Assembly (NCBI RefSeq): GCF_008831285.2
Contig: NC_045148.1
Span: 18,159,002 to 18,223,001 of the forward strand
DNA length: 64,000 nt
Direction: 5' to 3'
DNA from: Nymphaea colorata
Taxonomy: Eukaryota > Streptophyta > Magnoliopsida > Nymphaeales > Nymphaeaceae
Under the pieces are notes generated by a model. It ran no database searches and was not told where the DNA came from. It was given only the letters and a program-made list of their open reading frames with translations. The stretch's first letter is position 1, and every line of letters begins with the position of its first letter. Both the position numbers and the translations under genes were made by a program. This document shows positions 36,180 through 50,113 of the stretch, in pieces.

Positions 36180-38150
36180 GAATACTTCCTAGAATCGCCC
36201 TCTCTGTGCCTCTGATCAGCTCATGAGAGGAAGATTGTAAAAGAAATTCAGTCATTAAGGAAACTGAAGGTAATTGTACTGAAAAAATAATTATAAGAAG
36301 AAATCGACAACCATAACGACATACATTTGAACCAGGGATTTACAGATTAGCTTTTGATGTAAAAAATTTACAAACACCTTTAGCATAAGTATGTCAGTTC
36401 CTTGCTTTCTTTGCCACAAACAAATAAACATTAGCAAGGCAGAATTGACAAAGATATGCCTCTACATAAAGGAGGAAAAAGGTAATAGAAGTACATATAT
36501 GGAAAACCCAAGCAATAAGCAATTAGCTTCATTGAGATAGGATGGACATGATTAACGTTCACCATTCAATCAATATTTTGTCGATTTCAAACACAGCCTG
36601 CACCAGGGGAAGATTCTGCACAAGAGAAATCATGCAGTACATCCATATACTATACCACCAAATCTTTCACAGAAAAATTAGCAGCTTTTCAATTGACTTG
36701 AACCTGTAGATCACTTCAGAAGCAAGAAAAAGTATATTGCTACTTTTGGCGAGTAAAGTGATCTTCATGTTATGTTGGGGAGATGAAGAACATGTTACTA
36801 ACTAAGAAGTTCAAGATTCTTTTCTGACTGCAATAAACTAACCAAGCAATTCATATATACAATCAACCCGCACAGGCAAAACCACGAACATTCTTTATGG
36901 TATACAGATCCAATCATGGTGAAACTAGATTACTATTAAAGCATGTATAGCAGGTGAACTATCCAAAATCAGAAATTACTAATCAACCTATCTCGAATGA
37001 ATTAAAGCCTCAACGTATTCATATGGGCAGGACCACTGATTGTGGACTTTATAACAGTCGACAACCAGAACTAATTCATTGCCAATAATGCTACTTGTTT
37101 AAAAGAACATCTGATATGTTGCTTCCTCCAAAGCACAGTCATAACACTCACTATGATTCCATGCCACTGATTATCTTCCATTTACAGGCTTGTTTATATC
37201 CAGCGCCCTGGCATGAGAAATTGCACAATACACGTCTTGTGAAGATGAAGTGTTTCTTCAAGTCGGCTATTCAGTATTAATTACCAACTTGAAATCCAAT
37301 CTCCAAATCAAAAATATCTCGTCCCAGCCTTCAGGATACTAGAAAATCTACCACCTGCATATCCAGAGCTTTGTGATGACGTCACACAAAGACTTCAGCA
37401 CGAAACCAACTCAAGACCATCAGACTTTGTGCCGTTTCGATCCAAATATAAATTCACCGACTAAATGATCCGCATATTGTTAATTTCCTAAATTAATCTT
37501 CTAACGGCTCATGGTAGATGCATCAAGTCCTCAACTAACTTGCAACTAATCGAAGTAATTCCCCCTTCCATTTCACAAATTCAAGCTCCAACCAACTTAC
37601 CAACTAAACCAAGTAATTCCCCTTTCATTTCACAAATCCAAGGTCCTACTTGCTTATCGTCTAGAACGAGTATTTCCCCTATCATTTCACAAGTTCGAAC
37701 ATTAGACGGACATCAGAGTTAACAAGCTCTGCCAGATCGAAAAGCATCTCAATTCAAAACTGCGTCACAAAATGGGGAAAAAAAGTCCTTGAATTGGATC
37801 ACTAGCCTGGAAGGAAAAAAAGTAATGACGCATGGAAAAATCCCGACATACGTCCATCTTACCTTGTGGAAACCCTTCGGCACAGGAATGGGATCCTCCG
37901 CTATGAGAAAGCCCGGGAACACGCAACTTCACCTTTGATCTTTCTGGTTCCAGAAACCCTAATGAGGAACGGAGAAGGAGGGAGGATTGAAGTCGGAGAA
38001 AATCCTAACCGTGACCTTGTAATATTTGATTGGAAGACTGGAAGGAAAACTAAAGACGTGAGAAGAGAAAGCGGCTGCAAACTTTTGAAGAAATGGAAAG
38101 AAGAGAGGAAGTCCAGTCTCTCCTCCCCTCTCATCCGTAATGCAAAACGG
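36180..38150 (-). promoter_or_regulatory. Spliced 5' leader and promoter-side region of CYP21-4
   Basis: A leader exon ends at 37863 in CACAAG with donor GTAAG. It carries a telo-box (AAACCCTA on the plus strand at 37954-37961), typical of plant housekeeping leaders. Acceptor choices before the coding ATG are near 36279, 36211 and 36193. The distal one would include an out-of-frame ATG at 36255. TSS probably lies near 38150-38300, just left of a long AT microsatellite. Confidence 0.55.
37541..37715. repeat. Three degenerate tandem copies of a 57-58 bp unit
   Basis: Each copy contains a TA(A/T)TTCCCC block and YATTTCACAA, at about 37556, 37614 and 37671. The array lies in the presumed leader intron of CYP21-4. 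Confidence 0.85.
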
Positions 38151-38315
38151 GAAAAAAAAAAAAATTAAAACCGTAGGGCAAAAAGCCGTGGGACCCACAG
38201 TGGGGAAGAAGGAGAGAGAGGGTCATGCGCTAATCGCCTATTGCACAGTGTCCAGCTTCTCTTTACGGTTCAGATCTTTCAAATAATGCGGTTCGGATCT
38301 CTCTCCCACTCTCCT

Positions 38316-38319
<4 letters not shown>

Positions 38320-38366
<47 letters not shown>
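38320..38366. repeat. (TA)n microsatellite
   Basis: About 47 bases of pure TA, at the upstream side of the CYP21-4 leader. Confidence 0.95.
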
Positions 38367-38368
<2 letters not shown>

Positions 38369-38399
38369 AAAGTAACTTCGATTTGCAAATAATAAAACA

Positions 38400-40696
38400 A
38401 CAAAAAAATAATAGTATGTGGGCCGGTGAATCGGATCAATTTACGACCCTTTTTGTTTAAATTAACCAGCTAAGGCCTATGTTCTAGAATGTTTCCTTGT
38501 AAAATGGGAAGGTAGAGAAATCACAATTAGGTATAGGAGAACAGAACTTTGCAACAAAAATGAAAATGCACTCCTTTTCCTATAGTTATGCACAAATATC
38601 ATCACATGAAAAAGGAAACGGAAAAGGGAGAAATCGCAATTGGGTACAAGAGAACATAATCGACAAGCATAAGGCAGAACTTTCCGAACAAAATTTTTTC
38701 CAGTTTGCAGCCAATTTAATTAACCATGAACACAACCAAATCTAGAACATATCAGCATTAATAAGTTAAATCACTACCAAGAGAATGGGGCTTCCATTCA
38801 AAACATGCCGTATTACTATCTCTAGTTCTTTACGACAGTTCACTAAGTGATGCGTCTCCATACGATCTCATGCTCCTTCATCTTGTCTCTCAACTTCTCC
38901 ATTTCAGCCAGCTCATTTCTGTCGAGCCACCTGCTCAATCGTGTTCTCTACCTTGCAGCAATGAAATGAGCGTAGAGAGCAACAAAGAGAGCAAGGAGAA
39001 AGGGGTAGAGCAGTGGGCAAGGGGAAGACTCAGAAAGAGAAAGGGCGAGGGCAGCTCGGGGGCAGAGACAGACGAAAAAAGGAGAAAAAGAGAAAGAGGT
39101 GGCAGCACCTCGAGGGCGAGAGGGAGGTGTGATCGGAACAGTATGGAACAGAGGATAATTTATACCTCCTATTCAATTATTGTCGTGTTTATCATGTATT
39201 ACAAGCAGTGTTTGATAAAAAAAATCGACTATTGTGGCTATCAAACGCCCTTTTAAGGGTTGTTTGGCGGCACTGTCCAATGAATCTGCCCTGAAGATTG
39301 AGTCATTGTTCATGAAATATCATAACAAAAAGTTTTGTTAACATCCCCAATTTTTAGGGAACAATAAGAAACTGTTCATATTGCCAAAACGCTCCTTAAG
39401 GATGGGAAGCCCATCATTGTAAGAGAGATCTCACTTTGGAGCAACATGGAAAGCTTCACAAGAGTGAAGCACATTCTGCTTGTTCTTAGATGCTCACAAG
39501 GGGTAAGAAGAAGAAGACAACGGCCAAGAAGAAGAAGACAACGGCCGATTGGCTTCTCGTCTTGCCAAACCCAGCACTATTATGTGAGCAAGAGAGAGAG
39601 AGAGAGAGAGGGGCCAATAAAATGAGAATTCAGAGCAAAATTTGACGACAAGAAGTTCTCTAAGTACAAGAACAAACCGCAAAATCAGAAATAAAAAATG
39701 AAATATACAAGACAACTACACAATAAAACTAAAAATAAGAGAGGTGGAGAGAGAGTGGATAGATGGAGCGGCACAATCACCCGCAGATGGAGGATGGCGC
39801 CGTAGCCAAATAGCAAAAAGGAGAGTGAAAGAAAGAGAGAGAGAGGGAAGGAGAAAGAGAGAAAGAGAGAAGAGTGAAGTTCCTACCTGTGCTGAGTGTT
39901 GGGTTGATGAGGTTTCCAACGCTCATGAGAGGTGAGAAGAAGAAGAAGTGCCTCCTTGCAAATCTATAAGAAAAGTCGCACCTATATAGGTCAAAAGCTG
40001 GTACAATAATACCAGAACCTCCTAAAAACCCCGGGGTTCCAAATCCCATGTTTGATTAAGCATGGGGTTTTTGTTTTACGATGAGAGTAAAGTTTCACTG
40101 CTACAGTGAATTCCACCGTTTCAAACACCCTCTTATAGACCTATCTGTCTAACCTGCTTGCAATTGTAAATGGAATTTAACAGGACACCTAATAGGGTGT
40201 TTCATGAATCTGTTTTAAATATTTGGGTAGATTCATGTATCGCTAAAACATTATGTCTCAAAAAATGCAACATTTCTGTTACCAAACACCCCTAAGGGCA
40301 TATTTGATTGCTCTAATCACTTGTCCAAAAAGAGAAAGTGTCTACATAAAATACCTATTCAAATCTGATTTAGACAAATTAGAACTTTTTCATCTGGTTC
40401 AACACACAGAATGTGTTCCTTTCGGGACTTTTAGTGGGAGTTAGGGCGTCAGCTAAAAAACAAAACATCTGCACCTCGATCTATGCTCATTTTTCCTGGC
40501 AATCAAACACGCCGTCGGCTAAAATATAAACGGCCACACAAATATGATTTACATATCAAAAGCCTTATATTCTTAAGCCAATTGATTTGATGTCCAACCA
40601 TAAATGTTATAACGATTGGATATTTAAAAATCCAAGTATTTTGGAAACTTGTAAATCTCCAAATCTCACCTGCACAACCAAAAGACCTTATTCAAG

Positions 40697-40737
<41 letters not shown>

Positions 40738-42780
40738 CCCAGCTCACTCATGAGGGTCGTCTAATCCATTGTGATGAATGGTTGAAAGAAGCACAGGAAG
40801 AAAAAACCAATCTGTGTTGGTCTTTACTGTGTAAGATGGATAAGATAAAGATGACGATGAACTTCTCCTAAAGGCTAGTCAAGGGTTGTAACTCTCAAAT
40901 GGGAAGGATGGGATCCAATTATATGATTGGATAAAGTGCGATGCATGAACTAAATTAAACAAGTAATATTTCTGTTCCTTAATTAAGACCGCCATGAGCA
41001 TGATTAAATAAATAAATCAAGCTGAAACAATCTGTTATGATCTGGCTGACAAAAGCTTGCTGTAGTTTATTATTCAGTGCATTCTAATTTAATTGCCTAA
41101 GTAATGCCTTTTGCAGAGTCACATGGCTGAACAAAGTCAAAAGATGGGGAGAAAAAGCAACTTCAATCGAGTGAATAATTGTCTTTCTTTTTTTTTTTTA
41201 AGGGGGAGGAGCCAAAAAAGAAGAAAAATTGGTGCAGAAAAATTGATGGGAACATAGACAAACACCCAATCAGAGGAAGAATCTTACATATACAGCAAAT
41301 ATCTTATCATTTTGGCAATTTACTATGTTAATGAGTTTCTTTGGGTTGGAAAAGGCTTCTGTTTGTTTTATCTTAAGCAAGCAAAAACATCGGAGATAGG
41401 TAAGATTGTTTAAGTTTGATTAAGATTGAAAGGTGTTCTAGTAAGGGAAAGGGGAAGGCAGTGTGGAAGTCTGCACATGATCGATGGAGGGGAGTAGGCA
41501 GCCAGCCACCTCCTTCCTTCATCAGCAACCTACCGCACTTTTTTCTTAATAAAGACAATAAACGGGTGTTTGAATACATGGAATTCCATTATAGAAGTGG
41601 AATTTTACTACCATCGTACACTAAAAATGTCACATGCTATCAAACATGAAACTACAATCACCAGGGGTTTGGATTGATAGTGGTAGCAACCTCACATTTA
41701 AATAAATGTGACTTTAATTATGAAAAAACTGTACGCAGCAGATGAAGAGGAGGAAGGACATTAAGCCGTTGAGCAGCAGGGTGAGCAGATGGTTGGTCTT
41801 AAATACCAAGCATTCCCACATGCTTGGGTTATTGGCTTATGGCAGACGGAACTTTTAGCATAAATACTGTATAGGCTTGTCCATTGGGATGGAACTTTTA
41901 GCATAAATACTATATAGGCTTGCCTACGTAATCCATTGGGATGGTCCAAGACGGCGGATGAGGCTCAGAGAGAGAGAGAGAGAGAGAGAGGGAGGGAATT
42001 TTTTGACACAAAAGAAGTTGATGTAGTGGGTGGCTGTTTTGTGTGCTTTCGAGGCTATGAAAAAGGTACAATTTTATGAACTACGTAATAAAATGATCGC
42101 TGTATTAGGAAGGAGTAACTCCACTTCTTCCGGGAAATTGCGAACATGGTTGATTGCATTTCAGAGCTTGCCTGGAAAGCAATCCTTATCAACTTACGCG
42201 CTTACTCACGTCATTAGAAACAAATTTTCCAAGCCTACCCACTAAGAAATTGGACACAAATTGACAAGAAAGAGGTTTATTGATAACTTTTGACTCGGTA
42301 GGCAAATGAAATCTTAGCATAAGGCAAGCAAGACTTGTATTTTGGCGCACTGCTGACAACTGGTAAATAGCAGCTTCAAGTTAAATCATCCTGAGCCGAC
42401 GCACATAAAAATTTATATTCTGAAAAATATTATGATGGAAAAATATGATATTGTCTTATTAAACTGAAAAAAAACACATTTATCAGAAAACACCACCACC
42501 ATCGTTTCAGGTGGCTTATTTTGGAGCGACGATAAAACTGAATTTTTATTTAATAATTGTCAGCAAAAGTGAAGGCAATATCAAGGGACTGAAAAATGAA
42601 GGCACTTTTCGGGATTATGGTCAAAATTCAGTTCCTAAATGAAAAATTGCTTTTATTTTCATCTTTTCAACAAACAGCAGTGAACCGCACAGTAAGGCAA
42701 GCGCGAACAAATGATTTTGGAACTACAAACAACTTCAAGAGATTTGAAGAGATATACAAACATGAACATGAATATTTACA
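38400..42780. other. Intergenic between CYP21-4 and PSS1, repeat-rich
   Basis: No gene is supported. It holds low-complexity GA-rich stretches (39590-39610, 39825-39875, 41966-41991), an AT microsatellite (40699-40734) and small TIR-like pieces. One piece is 39253-39403, with TTAAGGGTTGTTTGGC against TTAAGGAGCGTTTTGG in reverse complement. Another is 40193-40292, with AGGGTGTTTCATG against AGGGGTGTTTGGTAAC. A 44-52 bp tandem duplication lies at about 41847-41942. Confidence 0.5.
39253..39403. repeat. Small inverted-repeat element (MITE-like)
   Basis: Imperfect terminal inverted repeats of about 16-20 bp enclose 150 bp. No certain target duplication; the call rests on the ends only. Confidence 0.45.
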
Positions 42781-42835
42781 AGCTTTCCCTTCGGAAAAGA
42801 GAAAAAAGGATGAAAGAATGGGCATACTCTGTCTG

Positions 42836-45800
42836 TCACTGAATTTTTTTCCTCAAACTACGGTGGAGTTGCCATGACCATACAGCAACGAAGAGGACAA
42901 GTGCAAAGCCAACCGCGCTCCAGAAAATTATTAACCAAGAAGGCATTGGTTCGGGATATAGGCCTGTCATTCATATTCACATGAAATAAAAACATAGTTA
43001 CGTCAAATAAGACAAACAAGTAAAACAGTATCTGGAAAGATCACAAGAAGGGTGCTTGACAATTATGTACCACGGCCAAACTTGACACAGATGAGAAGCT
43101 CCACAATGCAGAGGGCAAGTGCAAGCCAACAAAATGTCCCCAGTTTTTTAACAGGCTTCCTGAAAAGCAAGAAGAAAATATAAGAGGCTGATTGCAGTTA
43201 CAAATCCTCACACAGGCACAAGAGAGAGGGAGAGAGATAGACCTGTCTTGCAAGTAGGAGTTATATTCCCGAATAGTGGGCAATGCAATTAGCCACCAGA
43301 GGATCAATCTGTAAGTTATAACTGGGTTTCGAGGAGGGATCCACAGGCAGAATTTAAGGAAGAAGGTATTAAGTTCCACGGTCAAAAAAACGACGCATAA
43401 TGTGAGCACTTGAATGAACCTCCAAGGACCAAGCAAAGGGTGCCACTCATCCTTGTCCCACTGTGCAGGTGTGAATTGGCCCAATGTTCTTTTCACCTTA
43501 CAATCATGTAGAAGAACAATCAATTGACAAAGGACTGCCAAAAGAAAAGTGCCATCTTCGGTGTTCAAAATTATGAAATGACATGTAATTAGATATTGTA
43601 TGCCAGAAAAGATAAAATTTCATACCTAGTGTTTTACATGATCTCTATCCTAGCAAAATGCACACGTTCATATTGCAGGACTGTAGAAGGCAACATGGGT
43701 GGGGGGGGGGGAGTTGGGGGACAGAGAGAGAGATGGAACTGAGGCTCAATAATTTTCATGCACTGGCAAGCACACCAGTTAGACATATTCCTCTTAAAGA
43801 ACTCTGCACCAGTTAAAGCATTTCTGTGGGCACAATATTCTTTGGTTCTCATTACAGCAAGCAACATTGAAGGGCCATCTCATAGGCTTATAGACATAGT
43901 GACATCCAAAAGAACTCGGATGAACAGATGCAGACAACATTGGACAATGTAGGTTAAATAAAATAAGCCAAAAAAAAAAAAAATGAAAGCAACATCATCA
44001 TACTTTCCCCATAATGTTGGGCTGTCGACTTAGCCCCACCCACTCATAAGTTTTTCCATCAAAGTACCGCACAGTGCGCATTCCAGCCCAAATACCTACA
44101 AAAGATGCCACCTAAAATTAGCTACAGAACAACTTAATTTATTAGATTACAGATTTTATCCTGGATTTTCCAAGTATAGGAGACAATAAAGGAAAAATGA
44201 AGATATCCACCAAGGCCTGGAAATGTATGTGCCTGGAAGGCAGAAATAAGATCAGAAGTAAACACGAATGCCCCAGTCTGTACTGATGTAAAGATATCAA
44301 ACATTATACACGAACAACAAGAAATAAAACCTGATAGCACCGACTTTCAAAGACATTGCTGTAATGAAAAAGAACAAGAGCAGATAAAAGGCTGGGAAAG
44401 GGTGTCAAAAAGTTTCAGGCTTTCAGCCATTTGGCAACTATACTAATCAAATTGGAGGCATGCTAAACATCCACAGAGTCAATAAGAAATTTCCAAAAAA
44501 ATAGTAGCAACAAGTCTATCTTAAGTCAATATACCCCAGCCGACCTGGCCTCCAAAGGGTTTGCTTGCTGTAGACCACGACTGGCATTATGTCACATCAA
44601 ATTGGTTCAATCAAAAGCATGAGCACATATAGAGGCTCGTTCAAGAATACTAGTGTAGAAACGAGCAAGTAATTGCAAACAACCAAAGAAAAGCAGGACG
44701 ATTACTCAAAGTCTATAGACAAGTAGCAAAAACCAATGAGGCTATGACATGTCACCAATTGAACTCCACTAATGCCCTCAAAGCTGCAGATTCAATTCTT
44801 CCACTTCCCAAGGAAGACTCAGAATAGATCATCAAAAAATGAAGCACAATAAAACTTAGGTCCATACATACTTATGTCGATAAATATATATAAAACAATT
44901 TCCACTTGGAAGGGCAAAATAGGAACATGACATATCCGAAGCTAGATGCTATACAATTCCATACAAAGGAACTGTTAAACAGAAAAAATTTGACCGTGGA
45001 ATATCCACTCATCCCATCGAAAAAAAAACACACTCCCAAATCACTAACCAAACCAGTTGCAGATTAGTATGTCCAATACAATACTATCCCACCAACATTC
45101 ATTGAAGTTGGGCAACATGTGTCGGAATGTAAGCTGCAATGGAAACAAAAAGTGATGAAATATGTTTCAAGCAAAATGAAGATCAAAACCCATAAGCTAC
45201 AAAAGATGTTCACCCAAGATGCTTAATTGAAATACCTCCATCATTTCAAAGCCAATTGATAGAACCCACAGAAGGGGTTGATTGCGGATCATTATTGCCT
45301 TGCCCCACCATCCAAAGATGTGAGCAAGAACAAACTCATCAAACAATGTTTCCTGTAATGAAGAACTACCTGAACTCAGTGGACTGCAAAAAGAAAGGCT
45401 GAATTGTGCAGTTTCATTGAATCATTACAAGGAAAGAAACAACTAAATCCCAAAAGAAGAAGGATAAGATGGTAAACGGAGACACCATACATAAACATTT
45501 TTAAACCTGCTTGTTGGGTTATCTGATATATAAATGCGACAATCAGTACCATACGAACGCTCTGGAAGTTCTGCAAAAATAATGGGAAGGCTTTTAGTTC
45601 ATACTCTTTTCAGTTCCCACAAGAACAAGTCCAGAAACTTCCTAAACTCCTTAAATAGAGAAAAAAATTTCCAAAGATAATGCAATATTACAAAAAGTAG
45701 TTTACCAACACCAAGGTCTGGATGGAGAAACTTCATGAACTGTCGAGCATCATCACGTTGCTGCAGACACAATTTTTTGTTTTTTGAGGAGAAAGGATTT

Positions 45801-48800
45801 ATAATATGAAATAGTGATTAAATAAACAATTTTTAAAAGACAGTAAACTTGATGCTCTCTTTCTTTCATCAAAGATATACAATGGGACCAAAAAGCCCCT
45901 TCAAGTTTTCCTTGCACATAGAAGCCAATCCTCCAGTGCTAGTCACCATATGGATGTGAACTACCCTCTCAAAATATATTTGGTTGAGAGGAACACATAA
46001 TGAGAATAAAAAAAATCAAGGAAATATAACTAATAAATGCTGCAGATTATAGTCTATAGTGAACATACCCTCTTAAGCGTATGAACTTAAAAGGATAACA
46101 AGCACAATTGCACTGTTGAAATAAAAGAAGTTGACACAGAGACATGCATATTTCTCACTTTGGAAGCCAAAGCCATATTAAAGCATGTTCTGAACACATT
46201 TTACATGCATGCATCCACGTGCACACACATACAGCATGGCACATTAACAGAGTCACAGACACAATACAGAGACAGTCAAGGACTCATGTGCAATTCACTA
46301 ATACATGAAATGACAAAAAATATCTTGTAAGCATCTTCTATGGGAATGCCAAAACGATTGTAAGTTTCAATCTTATAATGTCATACTAGTTGCTTTCAGG
46401 AGAAGGCACAAATTTGAAGCGACTAGCTTTTGGGTGGTACCAAGGGTGTCAGTAGGTCAGGTTTGACCCAAATTCTCTACCAGCACAAGTCCTGTTACAG
46501 TTCAGATTTGAAAATGATAAAGGGGATTAACAAACATTCAAATCATATCTGCTATCCTCATTGAAAATTTTAATGGATGGAATCAAACGGTGTCAGACAC
46601 AAGGCTCATAGGCCTTGAAGCTTAGGCCAAGCCTACCAGTCGCTTGTTCAGCAGATACTATGATGAAAGGTAGAATTCAGAGGCATACACTAGCATAGAA
46701 GAAAAAGGAGAATTTATGCTATTATTGAATGCTAATAAATACCAAAGGAAGCCAAACCAGAATAAAAAACAAGGGAGAGAAGTACCCAATGAGGAGAAGA
46801 TCCCACCTACTTAACCAACTTCTCCAACATAAAACCTCCGAAAGGATTGTCAGGGTGGACAAAAATGAAAATGAAACTAGAAAATAAGAGAAATAAGGCA
46901 AAGAAGAGCATGCTTTCACATCGGACCAACATATGCTTTATTCAACTTGCATCACTACGTACACGAGCATCAAGTATTCATGTAACCATGACTGCAGAGA
47001 TATGATTACAATAGGTTATGTACCATAATTTATCAATTGATGCAACAGAAAGAGAAGAAACCTGGAAGAGTAAAAAAGTGAGAACTACGAGATAAATAAT
47101 AGCCATTCCATGTACCAGCCGCCAGATAGCTGGGTGTGGTCGAATTAGTATTCTGTCAAAACGATGAAACAAACCCGGTGTCAGCAAGCAAACTTAACAC
47201 CCCATCTTTGGCTACTGCAGTCTTTCAATCCAAGAAATTAAAAGCTGAAATAATAGCAAAACAACTTAACATCAAGCTGCCAGATGAGAATAATAGTCCG
47301 CAAGAATAGAAATGAGCTCAAACAATAGTGAGACTACTTAAGGTAATTATAGTTGAATGATGAGAATAATAGTCTGCAAAAATGTTTATGCATCTTTAGT
47401 CTTGCTTCTGGAGCTATTTTAATAACCGCAATATCGTATCTACAAATGAAGATGATTGAAATACATGTTCATGTGATACAAGGCACCATCAAGAAATATC
47501 ACCAGCATTTTCTACTCTCATATTGAAATTAAGGGAACTATTTGAAGGTAACACCAGCATTTCACAATCATGCATGCCCAAGAATCTTGCTAAGATACAC
47601 TTGATTTTATTGATTAACCTAACATAAGCATAACTGAGACATTTTTTTTCACCTAAACTCTTCATTCAACAGGTATACTACTATTTTAGCCAATAGAATA
47701 AACAAAATTGAAATTCATGTAACACTATTTTTAGACCATTCTCAGCCCATCATCTTCAATGATTTTCAGAATGATAGACATAAAACACATGCAAAGACCA
47801 AGACAGCAGACTCGAGATTTATACAAGTAAGCATATGCTTGCTTTGACCCTCTAATTCTACCTTCAAGATTTCTGCGATTCTCAAAAAAAAATTCCTGTA
47901 ATTCCTGCATGCACCCTATGAAAGTGAAGATCCTTTAAATTTGTGATCAGGGTGACCATGTCACCAACAGCCACAACTCAAGAATCTGGAAATCATGGCT
48001 GTGAATTTTGATTCCACTTACAATTCTTCAAACTGTGGCCCAAAGAAAAATGCTGCCTCACAAGTCTCAGGAAATTCTAAAGAAAAATCCCTCCTTGGAA
48101 TTAGCACCAGAATCTTGAAATACAAACGGAATCAGTCATGCTAAATCTTGAACATCAAAGGAATCAATGAAATAAGCATGAACAGATAAAAAAAGCACAG
48201 AAAATAACAGACAGACCTTCATGAAAGTTATCATAAAGTTAAACACACCAGTGTCATTTTTCACCTTCAAACCAATGTAAAAAAATTCAAGATAATGATC
48301 TTCAGGTACATGCACAAGATGTCTAAAGTAAGAGAACAGACATACGTTGAAGGTGCTTGAAGCAAGCAGTAGGTAAGGAACACAGCAATCATTGCCCAGA
48401 CCCCCCTGTGGAATATGGTAAACAAACTCACGTTAAACCACATATCAAGAGTGCTTTTGAAAGAAAGGTATCAGAAAATCCACTGCAGTCTGACTGACGG
48501 ACATAGTCATTAAAATAATAATCACAAAACAAAATGGTTTTCTAAGTAGAAACCACATTAAAAGACACATTACATCTGGCACTCTTTTTGGAAAAGTGCA
48601 TTACTTTTTTTATTTGGTTAGATTAAGTTAGTACCACAGTTACTAATATTATTCTCAGACATTTCTGGAAAAAAGTTTTTTAGGATTTTTTTAAAAATGT
48701 GGACCTTTTTGTGAAAATACCAGGAAATTCTTGGAAGTTCTAAAACATAAAAATTAAAAAAAAAATCGAGACAAGTTTCCTAATATCATTCTTGCAAAAA

Positions 48801-50113
48801 ATACAAAGAAATAAGTAAAAAGTTTTTTTTTTAAACATAAAAGAAACAAATTGAAAAACATCACATGCTTAAAAAATATGATAAAAAGCAAAAAAACTTC
48901 AGAGGATTCTATGAAAACTCAAAAACATAGAGAACGTCACGGGATAATAATACAATACTCCTATTCTGGTGATATCTTGAAAATCTTAGGAGATTTGACC
49001 AATATTATTGGCTTGTTGCTAGATGGTGACAATATCGGAATATGTATTTGTCACTGCAGTTAGTACTTTGTGTCAATGCCAAACCAATAAACATTGGAAA
49101 CATGGTCTCTAGTGGCAGCTGACAACTTCTATTCAATATTTAAATAAAACTTCCTAACATAAAGCGAATGAATTGCATTGAAAATCTATTCCAAATACAA
49201 AAGAAAAAAGAGTTGACACCTTTTCACAGATGTGATGACATCGTGGACTGAATCCTTCTCTGGATCAAGAACCCCACTGGACCAGCTGTGAGGAAGTGAC
49301 CAACCAACATAAACAGACATCACTAAATATTTTCCATGTAATCAATGAAGGTTGAACTAAATAATACATTAAAGAATCATTTTAATAAAGCAGAAAAGTA
49401 AAGGCTCACAAAAAGAACAGTTTATTAAAATTGTTATTAGGTGGCTTTGGTCAAGCAGCATGGAACTAGGTATTAACTTTAAAAAAATTGGTGAGATTCA
49501 TGATATTTGATAATTGTATCAGTCAGAAGAAAATACATTTTTATTTCTGCACACTTGTAGTAGATCAGTTCGTCTTTTCAATCAAAATTTATTGGTGACA
49601 TTACAGACTTATGATTCCATAAGTCCAACCCAAACGGATTATCATCTTTCTGTATTGTCTGCCAAAACATTCCATAATGAACACTCATCTTCATTTCTCT
49701 GTATTATTTGACATGACTCCATACAAGCAATATCCTTATGCTTCTTTGGCCTCCTATTTTCACATGCCATTTCACATAAATACTGAGCAAAAGAAGTACA
49801 AAAATATGTTAATAATAAAACAATGTTAATGACAATGTAAAACATCATATACTTAGCAGAAACGATCAAGACATAGAATTTCAGCGTGAACACTTCAGCC
49901 ATCACAAATAAAATACCAATGCATACCACAGTATCTGACAAGTCAAGAAACCTACATAAGAAGACAAGCACCGAGGAACAACAAAGTAACGGTGTGAGGC
50001 CTATACGCCCATGCAGTCCAGGGATCAATATCATTCACATCAGTTGAATATTTTAGGTCACCATTTCCTTTAACTTTATCTCTTCTCACTGAGTAGGAAC
50101 CATTGGCTTCCAT
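42836..50113 (-). CDS. PSS1: Phosphatidylserine synthase (base-exchange type), 12 coding exons
   Basis: PSS1 swaps the head group of phosphatidylethanolamine for serine in the ER. Coding exons in order: 49956-50113, 49220-49285, 48346-48405, 47062-47152, 45706-45760, 45491-45570, 45236-45352, 45049-45133, 44004-44095, 43243-43496, 43071-43159, 42836-42963. They sum to 1275 nt or 424 residues, within a residue or so of the Arabidopsis protein. The family pattern is complete: [16 protein letters not shown] in exon 1, [17 protein letters not shown] at about 95-112, [18 protein letters not shown] at about 219-235, [20 protein letters not shown] from about 273, and [19 protein letters not shown] near 314. 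Hydrophobic segments fit a polytopic ER protein. The start is the ATG opening [12 protein letters not shown]. Exon 9 reads [10 protein letters not shown] where plant relatives usually have GMHTVRYFDG. The leader is probably spliced. Confidence 0.95.

Noticed and set aside
38870-39256. 128-codon frame rich in Arg, Lys and Glu
   Set aside because: It comes from GA-rich low-complexity DNA and has no homologue I recognise.
46440-46660. Possible hAT-like repeat in a PSS1 intron (GGGTGTCAGTAGGTC start)
   Set aside because: The start resembles such an element, but I could not find a matching right end or target duplication.
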